22,821 nt of DNA from the NCBI GenBank assembly GCA_035288405.1, contig DATEAK010000119.1:1-22821 (forward strand). Reading direction: 5' to 3'. The stretch is from JACPSX01 sp035288405 [NCBI: bacterium] (GTDB lineage Bacteria; JACPSX01). Under the pieces are notes generated by a model, which was given only the letters and a program-made list of their open reading frames with translations, had not been told where the DNA came from and made no database searches. Positions 1-7,737 of this stretch are shown here, one piece after another (position 1 is the stretch's first letter; every line of letters starts with the position of its first letter). The translations under genes and the position numbers were made by a program.

Positions 1-140
1 GGAGATGGTGATGCCTGGGGACAATGTGTCCTTTCTGGTGGAGCTGATCACGCCCATCGCGATGGAGAAAGAGTTGCGCTTTGCGATCCGGGAAGGTGGA
101 CGGACGGTGGGCGCTGGCGTCGTCAGCGAAGTCGTGGAGT
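1..140 (+). repeat. Direct repeat of the tuf 3' end (upstream copy)
   Basis: Bases 1-140 are identical to 16105-16244. The match is cut on the left by the window edge and stops exactly at the second base of the stop codon on the right. It is a same-strand repeat about 16.1 kb from its partner and reflects the duplicated tuf genes. Confidence 0.97.
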
Positions 141-142
141 AG
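1..142 (+). CDS. tuf: Elongation factor Tu, C-terminal end (partial, first tuf copy)
   Basis: This is the last 46 codons of an EF-Tu gene whose start lies before the window; reading begins at the second base and the stop is TAG at 140-142. The encoded end matches EF-Tu domain 3, which contacts aminoacyl-tRNA. Bases 1-140 are identical to 16105-16244 of the complete tuf copy downstream, and the two diverge at the second base of the stop codon (TAG here, TGA there). Two tuf genes are common in Gram-negative bacteria, and their identity is usually kept by gene conversion. The tuf-rpmG-tRNA-Trp-secE-nusG order supports the call. Confidence 0.97.
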   Translation, partial: EMVMPGDNVSFLVELITPIAMEKELRFAIREGGRTVGAGVVSEVVE

Positions 143-169
143 GCCTGCGCAAGGAGGAGAGAGCTGGCC

Positions 170-319
170 ATGAGGGAGATTGTGACGCTGGCGTGTACCG
201 AATGTAAGCGCCGCAACTACTCAACAACGAAAAATAAAAAGAGCACCCCCGATCGACTGGAGTTCAAGAAGTACTGCCGCTTTTGCCGGAAGCATACCCC
301 ACACCGGGAAACCAAATAG
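170..319 (+). CDS. rpmG: 50S ribosomal protein L33, zinc-ribbon form
   Basis: A 49-residue protein with the L33 layout: [12 protein letters not shown] at the N terminus, a basic middle (KRRNY, TKNKK) and a second cysteine pair CRFC followed by KHTPHRETK. The two CxxC pairs are at residues 9/12 and 36/39 and would bind one zinc ion, so this is the cysteine-containing (C+) form. L33 is a small protein of the large subunit near the tRNA exit site. The AUG is preceded by AAGGAGG at 151-157. It lies 27 nt after the first tuf copy and before tRNA-Trp and secE, a widespread arrangement. The gene is short but complete. Confidence 0.95.
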   Translation: MREIVTLACTECKRRNYSTTKNKKSTPDRLEFKKYCRFCRKHTPHRETK

Positions 320-432
320 GGATTTTCTGGCGAAGAGAGGATTGCCTCCAGCGGGAAAAGATGCGCACGGAGGGGTCTCTGAGAGTCGCAGGGCGAGAGA
401 GCCTCGGGTTCGGGGATGCAAGATCCGGGAGC
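320..432 (+). other. Spacer between rpmG and tRNA-Trp with an imperfect hairpin
   Basis: No gene is supported in these 113 bases. An imperfect hairpin is possible at 370-405: GAGG and TCTCT on the left pair with AGAGA and CCTC on the right, across a 2x1 internal loop with a 15-nt apical loop. No U-tract follows, so it does not look like an intrinsic terminator. I found no convincing -35/-10 pair. It may be a processing region for releasing the tRNA from a longer transcript. Confidence 0.3.
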
Positions 433-509
433 AGGCCAGTAGCTCTAACGGTTAGAGCACCGGACTCCAAATCCGGGTGTTGGGGGTTCGAATCCCTCCT
501 GGCCTGCCA
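433..509 (+). tRNA. trnW: tRNA-Trp, anticodon CCA, with encoded 3' CCA
   Basis: A full cloverleaf can be drawn by hand. The acceptor stem AGGCCAG (433-439) pairs with CTGGCCT (499-505). The D stem GCTC pairs with GAGC around a 9-nt loop containing GG. The anticodon stem CCGGA pairs with TCCGG around CTCCAAA, placing anticodon CCA at 467-469. A 5-nt variable region follows, then the T stem GGGGG/CCCTC (one G-U pair) around TTCGAAT. The discriminator base is G at 506 and CCA is encoded at 507-509. Anticodon CCA reads UGG, tryptophan. A tRNA-Trp just before secE-nusG is found in many bacteria and is probably co-transcribed with them. Confidence 0.97.
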
Positions 510-547
510 ACGAATTGGGATGAATTGGCAGGGGAAGCGCACGACTG

Positions 548-748
548 GTGAACATGAAGGAAAAGATTGATCAGCTTCTGCAGTTTCTCCGGGAGGTTCG
601 CCTGGAACTCAAGAAAGTTTCCTGGCCCACCCGGGAGCAGACAGTGGCCTCTACGGTCATGGTGCTTATGGTGTCCATCGTCGTGGCAATCTTCCTGGGG
701 GTTGTGGATCTAGGATTGGCCCGTTTTGTGGCCGCCTTAATTCGCTGA
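548..748 (+). CDS. secE: Preprotein translocase subunit SecE
   Basis: A 66-residue single-span membrane protein. Residues about 14-30 hold the amphipathic SecE signature (REVRLELKKVSWPTREQ). One hydrophobic segment follows (about residues 36-60, rich in V, M, L and I), with a short charged tail. SecE clamps SecY in the inner-membrane protein-conducting channel. The short one-helix form is the usual one outside Enterobacteria. The start is GTG at 548, 12 nt after AGGGGA (530-535). An ATG two codons later (554) is possible but lies 18 nt from that site. It sits directly before nusG, as in almost all bacteria. Confidence 0.95.
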   Translation: MNMKEKIDQLLQFLREVRLELKKVSWPTREQTVASTVMVLMVSIVVAIFLGVVDLGLARFVAALIR

Positions 749-759
749 GGTAGGCAGGA

Positions 760-1290
760 ATGGGAAAGCAGTGGTATGTGATCCACACGTATTCCGGGTT
801 TGAGTCGAAAGTAAAGTCCAGCATCGAGGAACGCCTCGGATCCACCGGGCTGGGGGAGAAGGTCACTCAGATCTTGGTTCCTACGGAAGACGTGGTGGAG
901 ATCCGGGGCGGCAAGAAACGAATTTCGGCTCGGAAGTTCTTCCCGGGGTACGTTCTTGTCGAAATGGAAATGGACCATGATACCTGGTACCTGATCAAGA
1001 ATACGCCCAAGGTCACTGGCTTCCTCGGAGGTGGCAATGTTCCCAGCCCGCTCTCCGAGCCGGAGGTGGAAGACCTGCTCAAGCAGGCGCGTGGTGAAAA
1101 AACAAAGCCCAAGCCCAAGGTTATGTTCGAAAAGAGTGAGAACGTACGGGTTATCGACGGGCCTTTTACCAACTTTACTGGAGTCATTGATGAGGTGAAT
1201 CCCGAGCGCGGCAAACTCAAAGTCATGGTTAGTATTTTCGGCCGGGCCACTCCCGTAGAGCTGGAATTCTTACAGGTCGAAAAACTCTGA
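760..1290 (+). CDS. nusG: Transcription termination/antitermination protein NusG
   Basis: A 176-residue protein of normal NusG length. The N-terminal NGN domain ([15 protein letters not shown] through about residue 115) binds the RNA polymerase clamp helices. The C-terminal KOW domain (about 122-176) carries [20 protein letters not shown] and ends [11 protein letters not shown]. NusG raises elongation processivity. Through KOW it contacts Rho or ribosomal protein S10 (NusE), linking transcription to the leading ribosome; S10 is also encoded here, at 16283. It starts with ATG 11 nt after secE and is followed at once by rplK, so the secE-nusG-rplK run is one transcription unit. Confidence 0.98.
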   Translation: MGKQWYVIHTYSGFESKVKSSIEERLGSTGLGEKVTQILVPTEDVVEIRGGKKRISARKFFPGYVLVEMEMDHDTWYLIKNTPKVTGFLGGGNVPSPLSEPEVEDLLKQARGEKTKPKPKVMFEKSENVRVIDGPFTNFTGVIDEVNPERGKLKVMVSIFGRATPVELEFLQVEKL

Positions 1291-1300
1291 GGGTAGGACG

Positions 1301-1726
1301 ATGGCAAAAGAAGTTACGGCATTAGTCAAATTGCAGGTGCAGGCGGGGCAGGCAAATCCTTCACCGCCCGTTGGCCCCGCTCTGGGTCAGCACGGTGTCA
1401 ACATCATGGAGTTTTGCAAAACGTTCAACGCTCAGACCCAGAACCAGGTAGGGACTATTATTCCGGTCCTGATTACCGTGTATTCGGATCGCTCTTTTAC
1501 CTTTGTGACGAAATCACCGCCGGCTTCCGTGTTGTTGAAAAAGGCGGCTGGTATCGTCAAGGGGTCCGGGGAGCCCAATCGGAACAAAGTCGGCAAGGTA
1601 ACTGCGGCGCAGGTGCGGGAGATTGCGGAAGTGAAACGGAAGGACCTGAATGCTGCCGACCCAGAGGCGGCCGTAAAGATTATCATGGGAACTGCCCGAA
1701 GTATGGGAATTGAGGTTGTTGCCTAG
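1301..1726 (+). CDS. rplK: 50S ribosomal protein L11
   Basis: A 141-residue protein, the normal L11 length. The N-terminal domain has the proline-rich factor-binding segment ([24 protein letters not shown]). The C-terminal rRNA-binding domain contains [15 protein letters not shown] and ends [10 protein letters not shown]11 binds 23S rRNA at the GTPase-associated centre with L10 and L7/L12, and in other bacteria is needed for RelA activation and thiopeptide binding. ATG starts 10 nt after nusG and rplA follows with a 9-nt gap. In E. coli L1 represses the rplK-rplA unit; the spacers are too short here for me to see such a site. Confidence 0.98.
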   Translation: MAKEVTALVKLQVQAGQANPSPPVGPALGQHGVNIMEFCKTFNAQTQNQVGTIIPVLITVYSDRSFTFVTKSPPASVLLKKAAGIVKGSGEPNRNKVGKVTAAQVREIAEVKRKDLNAADPEAAVKIIMGTARSMGIEVVA

Positions 1727-1735
1727 GAGGGTAGG

Positions 1736-2443
1736 ATGCGCGCGCACGGAAAGAGATTCGAGGCGTTCCGGAATTCAGTGGATCGCAACCGTCTCTACAG
1801 CCTGGAAGAAGCCATCGAGCTGCTCAAGAAGGGGCCTGCTACCAAGTTCGATGAGGCCGTTGATCTGGCAGTGAACCTTGGCGTCGATCCCCGCCATGCC
1901 GACCAGATGGTAAGAGGAAGCGTAGTTTATCCAAAGGGGATCGGTAAGACGGTCAAAGTGCTCGTGTTTGCCAAAGGGGAGAAGATAAAAGAAGCCCAGG
2001 AAGCGGGAGCCGACTACGCCGGAAGCGAAGAGTATGTGGAGAAAATCCAGGCGGGGTGGCTCGATTTTGATCGAGCCGTGGCGACTCCCGACATCATGGG
2101 GGCTGTGGGTAAGTTGGGAAAAGTCCTCGGTCCCAGGGGGCTCATGCCCAACCCGAAGGCGGGCACGGTCACGTTTGACGTGGCCCGTGCCGTGAAAGAG
2201 ATTAAGGCCGGGAAAGTGGAATTTCGCGTCGAGAAGGCGGGTATTGTGCACGCTCCCCTGGGGAAAGTGAGTTTCAGCCATCAAGATCTGGCTGACAATG
2301 CCAAGGCTTTCTTCGATGTCTTGCTCAGGCTCAAGCCGGCTTCGAGCAAAGGTCAATATCTGAAGAAAATCACTTTGTCCTCAACCATGGGACCCGGAAT
2401 TCGGATCGATCAATCCCAGCTTACCGCCACTCTGAAGGGGTAG
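1736..2443 (+). CDS. rplA: 50S ribosomal protein L1
   Basis: A 235-residue protein matching L1 throughout: [22 protein letters not shown] at the start, the domain II segment around [21 protein letters not shown], and the C-terminal [10 protein letters not shown] close to the end. L1 forms the mobile stalk that moves deacylated tRNA out through the E site, and in some bacteria represses translation of its own mRNA. The start ATG at 1736 follows TAGGAGGG (1724-1731). It is 9 nt from rplK and only 35 nt before the chosen rplJ start. Confidence 0.98.
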   Translation: MRAHGKRFEAFRNSVDRNRLYSLEEAIELLKKGPATKFDEAVDLAVNLGVDPRHADQMVRGSVVYPKGIGKTVKVLVFAKGEKIKEAQEAGADYAGSEEYVEKIQAGWLDFDRAVATPDIMGAVGKLGKVLGPRGLMPNPKAGTVTFDVARAVKEIKAGKVEFRVEKAGIVHAPLGKVSFSHQDLADNAKAFFDVLLRLKPASSKGQYLKKITLSSTMGPGIRIDQSQLTATLKG

Positions 2444-2478
2444 GTTTCAATTCGTTTCATGGGTAAGGAGTGTGGGTC

Positions 2479-3003
2479 GTGCTCAATCCAGCCAAGATAA
2501 AAAAAGTCGAGGAACTGAGCGAGAAGTTTGCTCGGGCTGAGGCTGCCTACCTGGCGAGTTTTCGCGGAATGAACGTGCAGAAGATCACCGAATTACGCCA
2601 GGCCTTGCGACAAGTCGACTCTGAGATGGCCGTAGTAAAGAATACTCTGGCCCGCCGGGCCGTGCAGGACACTCCCTTCCAGGGGGTTTCCGCCCGTTTC
2701 AGCGGTCCTACTTCGGTCATATTTAGTTATAAGAATCCGGTGGCCACGGCCAAAGTAATTTCAGAGTTCCAGCGCCGTGAACCCCTTCTGGTTGTCACTG
2801 CCGGGGCGATGGAGGGCAGGGTGCTGGAGGCTGCTCAGGTGAAAGCCGTGGCAGATCTGCCCCCCCGGGAGGTTCTCTTAGCCCGGGCTTTGGCCAGTTT
2901 TCAAGCGCCGGCCAGCGGCTTGGTGAGAGCCCTGAGCGGTGTCTTGCGTAAGGTTCTGTATACGTTGGACGCCATTAAGGCAAAGAAGAGCACCCAGAGT
3001 TGA
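2479..3003 (+). CDS. rplJ: 50S ribosomal protein L10
   Basis: L10 anchors the L7/L12 dimers to the GTPase-associated centre of the large subunit. The protein is 174 residues from GTG at 2479. Its N-terminal domain has the L10 pattern VEELSEKFARAEAAYLASFRG and VVKNTLARRA; the C-terminal helix that carries L7/L12 ends near LYTLDAIKAKK. The frame stays open upstream to a GTG at 2470, but that codon overlaps the AAGGAG Shine-Dalgarno at 2465-2470. GTG 2479 sits 8 nt after it and gives the usual start MLNPAKIKKVEEL. Only 35 nt separate it from rplA, so the long L10-binding leader known elsewhere is not present as a separate spacer. Confidence 0.96.
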   Translation: MLNPAKIKKVEELSEKFARAEAAYLASFRGMNVQKITELRQALRQVDSEMAVVKNTLARRAVQDTPFQGVSARFSGPTSVIFSYKNPVATAKVISEFQRREPLLVVTAGAMEGRVLEAAQVKAVADLPPREVLLARALASFQAPASGLVRALSGVLRKVLYTLDAIKAKKSTQS

Positions 3004-3024
3004 GTCAAGGGAGGAAGAAAGGGT

Positions 3025-3405
3025 ATGTCCACGATCACTCAAGATGATGTCATGCACTACGTCGAGAACATGACGGTCCTCGAACTCTCGGAATTCGTCA
3101 AAAAGCTCGAAGATCGATTTGGCGTAACGGCAGCTGCTCCTGTTGCTGTCGCGGCGGCAGCCCCGTCCTCGGCCGCGCCGAAGGAGGAGGAAAAGACCGA
3201 GTTTGCAGTAGTCCTAGCCGCGGCTGGAGAAAAGAAGATCCAGGTGATCAAAGAAGTTCGAGCCCTGACGAGTCTGGGACTCAAGGAGGCCAAGGATCTC
3301 GTGGACGGTGCCCCCAAGACCGTCAAGGAAGGGGTTAGCAAAGAAGAGGCTGCAAAGATCAAGCAGCAGTTAGAGGCAGTGGGAGCCACGGTGGAGGTAA
3401 AGTAA
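3025..3405 (+). CDS. rplL: 50S ribosomal protein L7/L12
   Basis: A 126-residue stalk protein with the three-part L7/L12 design. An N-terminal dimerisation region ([30 protein letters not shown]) binds L10. An alanine/proline-rich hinge spans about residues 36-56. The C-terminal domain ([20 protein letters not shown], then [20 protein letters not shown]) recruits EF-Tu, EF-G, IF2 and release factors. ATG follows GGGAGGAAG after a 21-nt spacer from rplJ. The protein is normally present in several copies per ribosome, so the downstream hairpin at 3407-3425 may matter for dosage against rpoB. Confidence 0.98.
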   Translation: MSTITQDDVMHYVENMTVLELSEFVKKLEDRFGVTAAAPVAVAAAAPSSAAPKEEEKTEFAVVLAAAGEKKIQVIKEVRALTSLGLKEAKDLVDGAPKTVKEGVSKEEAAKIKQQLEAVGATVEVK

Positions 3406-3406
3406 T

Positions 3407-3425
3407 CCGGGCCGTTGTGGTCCGG
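3407..3425 (+). promoter_or_regulatory. Hairpin in the rplL-rpoB spacer
   Basis: CCGGGCC (3407-3413) and GGTCCGG (3419-3425) form a 7-bp stem with one G-U pair around the 5-nt loop GTTGT, starting right after the rplL stop. No U-run follows, so it is not a classical terminator. In E. coli the same junction carries an attenuator and an RNase III site that lower rpoB relative to rplL. A pausing, processing or mRNA-stabilising role here is an inference from position. Confidence 0.45.
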
Positions 3426-3464
3426 CGTTCCGCCTAATGCCACGCTGATTAAGGAAGTATGAGA

Positions 3465-6400
3465 ATGTTTGAGGCCAAGCCAACCTCCCAGGGCAGCAAA
3501 TACAGAGAGCGGATCGACTTTGCTCGAATCGCCAAGATCATCGAGATTCCCAACCTGATTGATATTCAGCTGCGGTCCTATGAGTGGTTTCTCCAGTACG
3601 ATTGCAATCCCCTGCAGCGGGAGGACAAGGGACTGGAAGGCGTATTCCGCAGTGTCTTTCCCATCAGCGACTTCAACGAGACTTCGTTTCTCGAGTACGT
3701 GGGGTACGAGATCGGCGCTTGGGAGTGCGACTGCGGCGAGTACCGTGGTTTGGGTGCTCCGGGCGTGATCTGCGAGAAATGCCACCAGGAGGTTCTCTAC
3801 CGCAGCAAGTATGATGTGGATGAATGCCGCCAGCGGGGGATGACCTATGCGGATCCCCTGCGAGTGTTGGTCCGCATGGTACTGGGGGAGAAGGACAGCA
3901 CCACGAGAGAGTTGCGCGTCAAGGATATTAAAGAACAGAAAGTATACCTAGGCGAAATCCCGCTGATGACCGAGAAGGGAACATTTATCATCAACGGGAC
4001 CGAGCGGGTCATCGTCAGCCAGCTGCACCGCTCTCCGGGCGCCTTCTTCAGCCACGAAAAGGGGAAGACCCATGCCAGCGGCAGGGGAATGTACATGGCA
4101 CGTATCATCCCCTATCGCGGTTCCTGGATCGATTTTGAGCTCGACGCCAAGGAAATCATCTACGTTCGAATCGACCGGCGCCGCAAAATACCCGCCACGA
4201 TTCTTCTGCGCGCTTTCGGTCTCACCACGGAAGACCTCTTGGATGCCTTCTATGAGAAGGAAAAGGTGTCCTACCAGCCCACCAAGGGATCGTTTGTTAA
4301 AAAGGTGTCCGAGCTTCTGCTGCGCCAGCGTGTCCGAGATGATCTGGTGGATTCGGAAACTGGGGAGGTGCTGGTCAAGGCTGGACGCCGAATCTCCCGG
4401 GGGGCACTGAAGAGGCTCCAGCAGCTCAAAGTGGACTCCATCCCGATCCTGGAGGAAGATCTGGTCGGGCAGTTTGTCGCGCGGGATGTGGTCGATCTGA
4501 ACACGGGAGAGGTTTTGCTGGAGATCAACGAGCAGCTCACCCCGGAGAAAGTGGAGTTCATCAAGGGAAAGAAGATCAAAGAATTCCACCTCCTCTTTAT
4601 TGACAATTACCAATACGACAACGCGCTGCGGGATACCATGGCAGTCGACCGTGTGGAGACGCCCGAGGAAGGCTTGATCGACATTTACAAACGCCTGCGA
4701 CCCGGGGATCCTCCGACTCTCGATACGGCGCGGAAGTTGTTCGAGAATCTGTTCTTCAATCCCAAGCGTTACGATCTGTCTCGGATTGGCCGTCTCAAGC
4801 TCAACACCAAGCTGGGACTCGACCTTCCCCTGGATCAGAGAAAGCTCACGGCACAAGACGTGGTGGCGGTGGTCAAATACCTGCTGGGCTTGCGGCACGG
4901 AATTGGGCTCGTGGATGACATTGACCACCTGGGAAACCGGCGAGTGCGCTCGGTGGGAGAGCTGCTGGAAAACCAGTTCCGGATCGGTTTGGTTCGCATG
5001 GAGCGGGCTATCCGGGAGCGCATGAGCATCCAGGATCTGGAAGGAGCCATGCCCCACGATCTCATCAACTCCAAACCGGTTTCGGCGGCCATCAAGGAAT
5101 TTTTCGGTTCAAGCCAGCTCTCGCAATTCATGGACCAGACGAACCCTCTATCGGAAATCACCCACAAACGCCGCCTAAGCGCACTGGGTCCCGGAGGGTT
5201 AACCCGCGAGCGGGCGGGGTTTGAAGTCCGAGACGTGCACCCGACCCATTACGGCCGCATCTGTCCCATCGAGACCCCGGAAGGTCCCAACATCGGGCTC
5301 ATCGCCTCCCTGAGTACCTATGCGCGTGTCAACGAGTTTGGCTTCATCGAGGTTCCCTACCGCAGGGTGCAAAAGGGCAAGGTGACCGACGAGGTGGATT
5401 TTCTCTCTGCGATCGAGGAGGACAAGTACATTATCGCTCAGGCCAACGCAGGGTTGGATGAGAAGGGCTATCTGTCCCAGGACCTGATCTCGGCCCGCAA
5501 AGGTGGAGAATTCGTGATGGTTCCGCCGGACAAGGTGGACTACATGGACGTTTCCCCCAAACAACTGGTGAGCGTGGCCGCCTCCTTGATTCCCTTCCTG
5601 GAGAACGACGATGCGAACCGAGCCCTCATGGGTTCCAACATGCAGAGGCAGGCCGTACCCTTGCTGCGCACAGAAGCGCCCCTGGTGGGAACCGGGATGG
5701 AGTACATCACGGCCTGCAACTCGGGGGCCGTTGTGCTGGCCAAGGCACTCGGGGAAGTGGTGAGCATCGATGCCACTCGCGTCGTGGTCAGAGCCACACC
5801 GGACCGAGGTGAATCCGGCGGGGAGTCTCGGGTCGACATTTACACGCTGACCAAATACCAACGCTCCAATCAAAACACCAGCATCAATCAGAAGCCCGTC
5901 GTCCGGGAAGGGGATCGAGTCGAAGCAGGGGATGTGATTGCCGACGGTCCGGCAACCGATAAGGGAGAGCTTGCCTTGGGCAGGAACATCCTGGTGGCCT
6001 TCATGCCCTGGGGTGGATACAACTACGAAGATGCCATCGTCATTAGCGAAAAGGTGGTGAAGGAGGACATCTTCACTTCGATCCATATCGAGGAGTTCGA
6101 AGTCGAGGCCAGGGACACCAAGCAAGGCAAAGAGGAGATCACTCGGGACATTCCCAACGTCGGCGAGGAAGCGCTGAAGAACTTGGATGAAAGCGGCATC
6201 ATCCGCATTGGCGCCAAGGTCCGTTCGGGAGATATTCTGGTGGGCAAAGTGACCCCGAAAGGGGAGACCCAACTGAGTCCCGAAGAAAAGCTCCTCAAAG
6301 CCATTTTCGGCGACAAAGCGGGAGACGTGAAGGATACCTCCCTCACGGTGCCTCCTGGGATCGAAGGCACCGTAATTGACGTGAAGGTCTTCTCCCGCAA

Positions 6401-7538
6401 GGGGGTCGACAAGGACCTGCGCACCCAGTCCATCGAGGAGGAAGAGATTGCGCGCGTCAAGAAAGATTTCGAGGACGAAATCCGGATCGTGGAGGAGGAG
6501 CGCGACAAGCGGATCCGCAATTTCCTGGAGGGGCGCATGCTCCGGGAGGATTACCAGCGCAAGAAGAGCTCGGAGGTCTTGATCCCCAAGAAAAAGAAAA
6601 TCATCCTGAGCATCGTGGAGAAGTTCGAGGGCAAGGAACTGAGTACCATCGCTTCCCTGATCGATTCGGAATCAGTTCGGGAAAGTATCCAGGAGGTTGA
6701 GGAGGGGGCCAAGGACCAGATTCATGCTCTGGAAACTCTCATGACGGAAAAGATCGCCAGGCTGCGCAAGGGAGACGAGCTTCCCCCCGGGGTCATCAAG
6801 ATGGTCAAGGCTTACATTGCCATGAAGCGCAAGCTCTCCGTAGGAGATAAGATGGCGGGCCGTCACGGGAATAAGGGTGTGGTCTCCATCATCGTTCCCG
6901 AGGAAGACATGCCTTTCATGGAAGATGGAACACCCATTGAGCTCATCCTGAATCCTCTCGGTGTCCCCTCCCGTATGAACGTGGGGCAGATCCTGGAGAC
7001 CAGCTTGGGGTGGGCTGCCCACAAACTCAGGGAGTATTACGCGACCCCGGTCTTTGATGGTGCCAAGGAATTTCAGATCCGTGACCTCCTGATCCGGGCC
7101 AACCTGCCGGAAAGCGGGGAAGCGGTGCTCTACGACGGCAAGACGGGGATCCCCTTCGATCAAAAGGTGGTGGTGGGCGAGATCTACATGATGAAACTAC
7201 ACCATCTGGTCGACGATAAAATTCACGCTCGTTCCACGGGCCCTTACTCGCTGGTTACCCAGCAGCCACTGGGCGGCAAGGCCCAGTTTGGGGGCCAGCG
7301 TCTGGGCGAGATGGAGGTCTGGGCTTTGGAGGCCTATGGGGCGGCTCGGACCCTGCAGGAAATGCTCACCGTAAAATCGGATGACGTGCAGGGCCGCACC
7401 CGCATGTACGAGGCGATTGTGAAAGGAGAAAATACCCTCGAACCGAGCCTGCCCGAGTCGTTCAACGTGCTAATTAAAGAGATGCAGAGCTTGGCGCTGG
7501 ACGTTGAGCTCATTGAGAATGGTACTAAGGAAGAATGA
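3465..7538 (+). CDS. rpoB: DNA-directed RNA polymerase subunit beta
   Basis: A 1357-residue beta subunit. Landmarks include [20 protein letters not shown], the rifampicin-pocket segment [20 protein letters not shown] and [12 protein letters not shown] (about 5107-5217), the active-centre segment [16 protein letters not shown], and the C-terminal [20 protein letters not shown]. The pocket residues equivalent to E. coli D516, S522, H526, R529 and S531 look unchanged. ATG 3465 is chosen because AAGGA (3451-3455) lies 9 nt upstream; the ATG at 3459 is only 3 nt from it. Unusual: residues 85-114 (3717-3806) form a four-cysteine insertion (C88, C90, C103, C106) between YEIG and KYDVDEC, with the same C-x-C-x12-C-x2-C spacing as the RpoC N-terminal zinc ribbon. 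Confidence 0.98.
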   Translation: MFEAKPTSQGSKYRERIDFARIAKIIEIPNLIDIQLRSYEWFLQYDCNPLQREDKGLEGVFRSVFPISDFNETSFLEYVGYEIGAWECDCGEYRGLGAPGVICEKCHQEVLYRSKYDVDECRQRGMTYADPLRVLVRMVLGEKDSTTRELRVKDIKEQKVYLGEIPLMTEKGTFIINGTERVIVSQLHRSPGAFFSHEKGKTHASGRGMYMARIIPYRGSWIDFELDAKEIIYVRIDRRRKIPATILLRAFGLTTEDLLDAFYEKEKVSYQPTKGSFVKKVSELLLRQRVRDDLVDSETGEVLVKAGRRISRGALKRLQQLKVDSIPILEEDLVGQFVARDVVDLNTGEVLLEINEQLTPEKVEFIKGKKIKEFHLLFIDNYQYDNALRDTMAVDRVETPEEGLIDIYKRLRPGDPPTLDTARKLFENLFFNPKRYDLSRIGRLKLNTKLGLDLPLDQRKLTAQDVVAVVKYLLGLRHGIGLVDDIDHLGNRRVRSVGELLENQFRIGLVRMERAIRERMSIQDLEGAMPHDLINSKPVSAAIKEFFGSSQLSQFMDQTNPLSEITHKRRLSALGPGGLTRERAGFEVRDVHPTHYGRICPIETPEGPNIGLIASLSTYARVNEFGFIEVPYRRVQKGKVTDEVDFLSAIEEDKYIIAQANAGLDEKGYLSQDLISARKGGEFVMVPPDKVDYMDVSPKQLVSVAASLIPFLENDDANRALMGSNMQRQAVPLLRTEAPLVGTGMEYITACNSGAVVLAKALGEVVSIDATRVVVRATPDRGESGGESRVDIYTLTKYQRSNQNTSINQKPVVREGDRVEAGDVIADGPATDKGELALGRNILVAFMPWGGYNYEDAIVISEKVVKEDIFTSIHIEEFEVEARDTKQGKEEITRDIPNVGEEALKNLDESGIIRIGAKVRSGDILVGKVTPKGETQLSPEEKLLKAIFGDKAGDVKDTSLTVPPGIEGTVIDVKVFSRKGVDKDLRTQSIEEEEIARVKKDFEDEIRIVEEERDKRIRNFLEGRMLREDYQRKKSSEVLIPKKKKIILSIVEKFEGKELSTIASLIDSESVRESIQEVEEGAKDQIHALETLMTEKIARLRKGDELPPGVIKMVKAYIAMKRKLSVGDKMAGRHGNKGVVSIIVPEEDMPFMEDGTPIELILNPLGVPSRMNVGQILETSLGWAAHKLREYYATPVFDGAKEFQIRDLLIRANLPESGEAVLYDGKTGIPFDQKVVVGEIYMMKLHHLVDDKIHARSTGPYSLVTQQPLGGKAQFGGQRLGEMEVWALEAYGAARTLQEMLTVKSDDVQGRTRMYEAIVKGENTLEPSLPESFNVLIKEMQSLALDVELIENGTKEE

Positions 7539-7737
7539 CCGGTGTTGTTCCAACTATTTTGCCTTGAGAGGGCGGCCAGTGTGCTGGGCCAAGGAACGAG
7601 CATAACGAGGCACGAGACCCGAGCCGACCGAGGCGTACTGAAAGAGTACGCCGCAGGGAGAGCGAGGGCGGGTACCCACCTTGTGGGTGTACGAAGTTAG
7701 GCGAAGTTAATTGGACCAGCGCTAGGGGGAGTGAGAT
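7539..7737 (+). promoter_or_regulatory. Structured rpoB-rpoC spacer, candidate RNA element at 7583-7720
   Basis: No gene is seen in these 199 bases, a long gap for rpoB-rpoC. GCTGGGCCAA (7583-7592) pairs with TTGGACCAGC (7711-7720) with one mismatch, closing a 138-nt domain. Inside are an 8-bp hairpin GGCGTACT/AGTACGCC with loop GAAAG (7632-7652) and a hairpin at 7672-7692, where GTA and CCCAC pair with GTGGG and TAC around CTT with a 2-nt bulge. The tetramer CGAG occurs at 7597, 7606, 7613, 7620 and 7629. CGAAGTTA is repeated at 7692 and 7702, and its GTTA can pair with TAAC (7603-7606). The domain ends 3 nt before the rpoC Shine-Dalgarno (7724-7731). I do not recognise an RNA family. It may be a cis-regulatory leader, a processing element or a small dispersed repeat. 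Confidence 0.5.

Noticed and set aside
2470-2478. Upstream GTG start for rplJ
   Set aside because: The codon overlaps the AAGGAG ribosome-binding site and adds residues not expected for L10; GTG 2479 is better spaced.
5107-5217. Possible rifampicin-resistance change in RpoB (T at the E. coli N518 position)
   Set aside because: MDQTNPLS is, from memory, a normal variant in other bacteria such as Thermus, and the main resistance positions look wild type.
7670-7677. The perfect 8-nt palindrome GGGTACCC as a separate operator
   Set aside because: It is short and lies within a stronger hairpin arm (7672-7692), so it is better explained as part of that structure.
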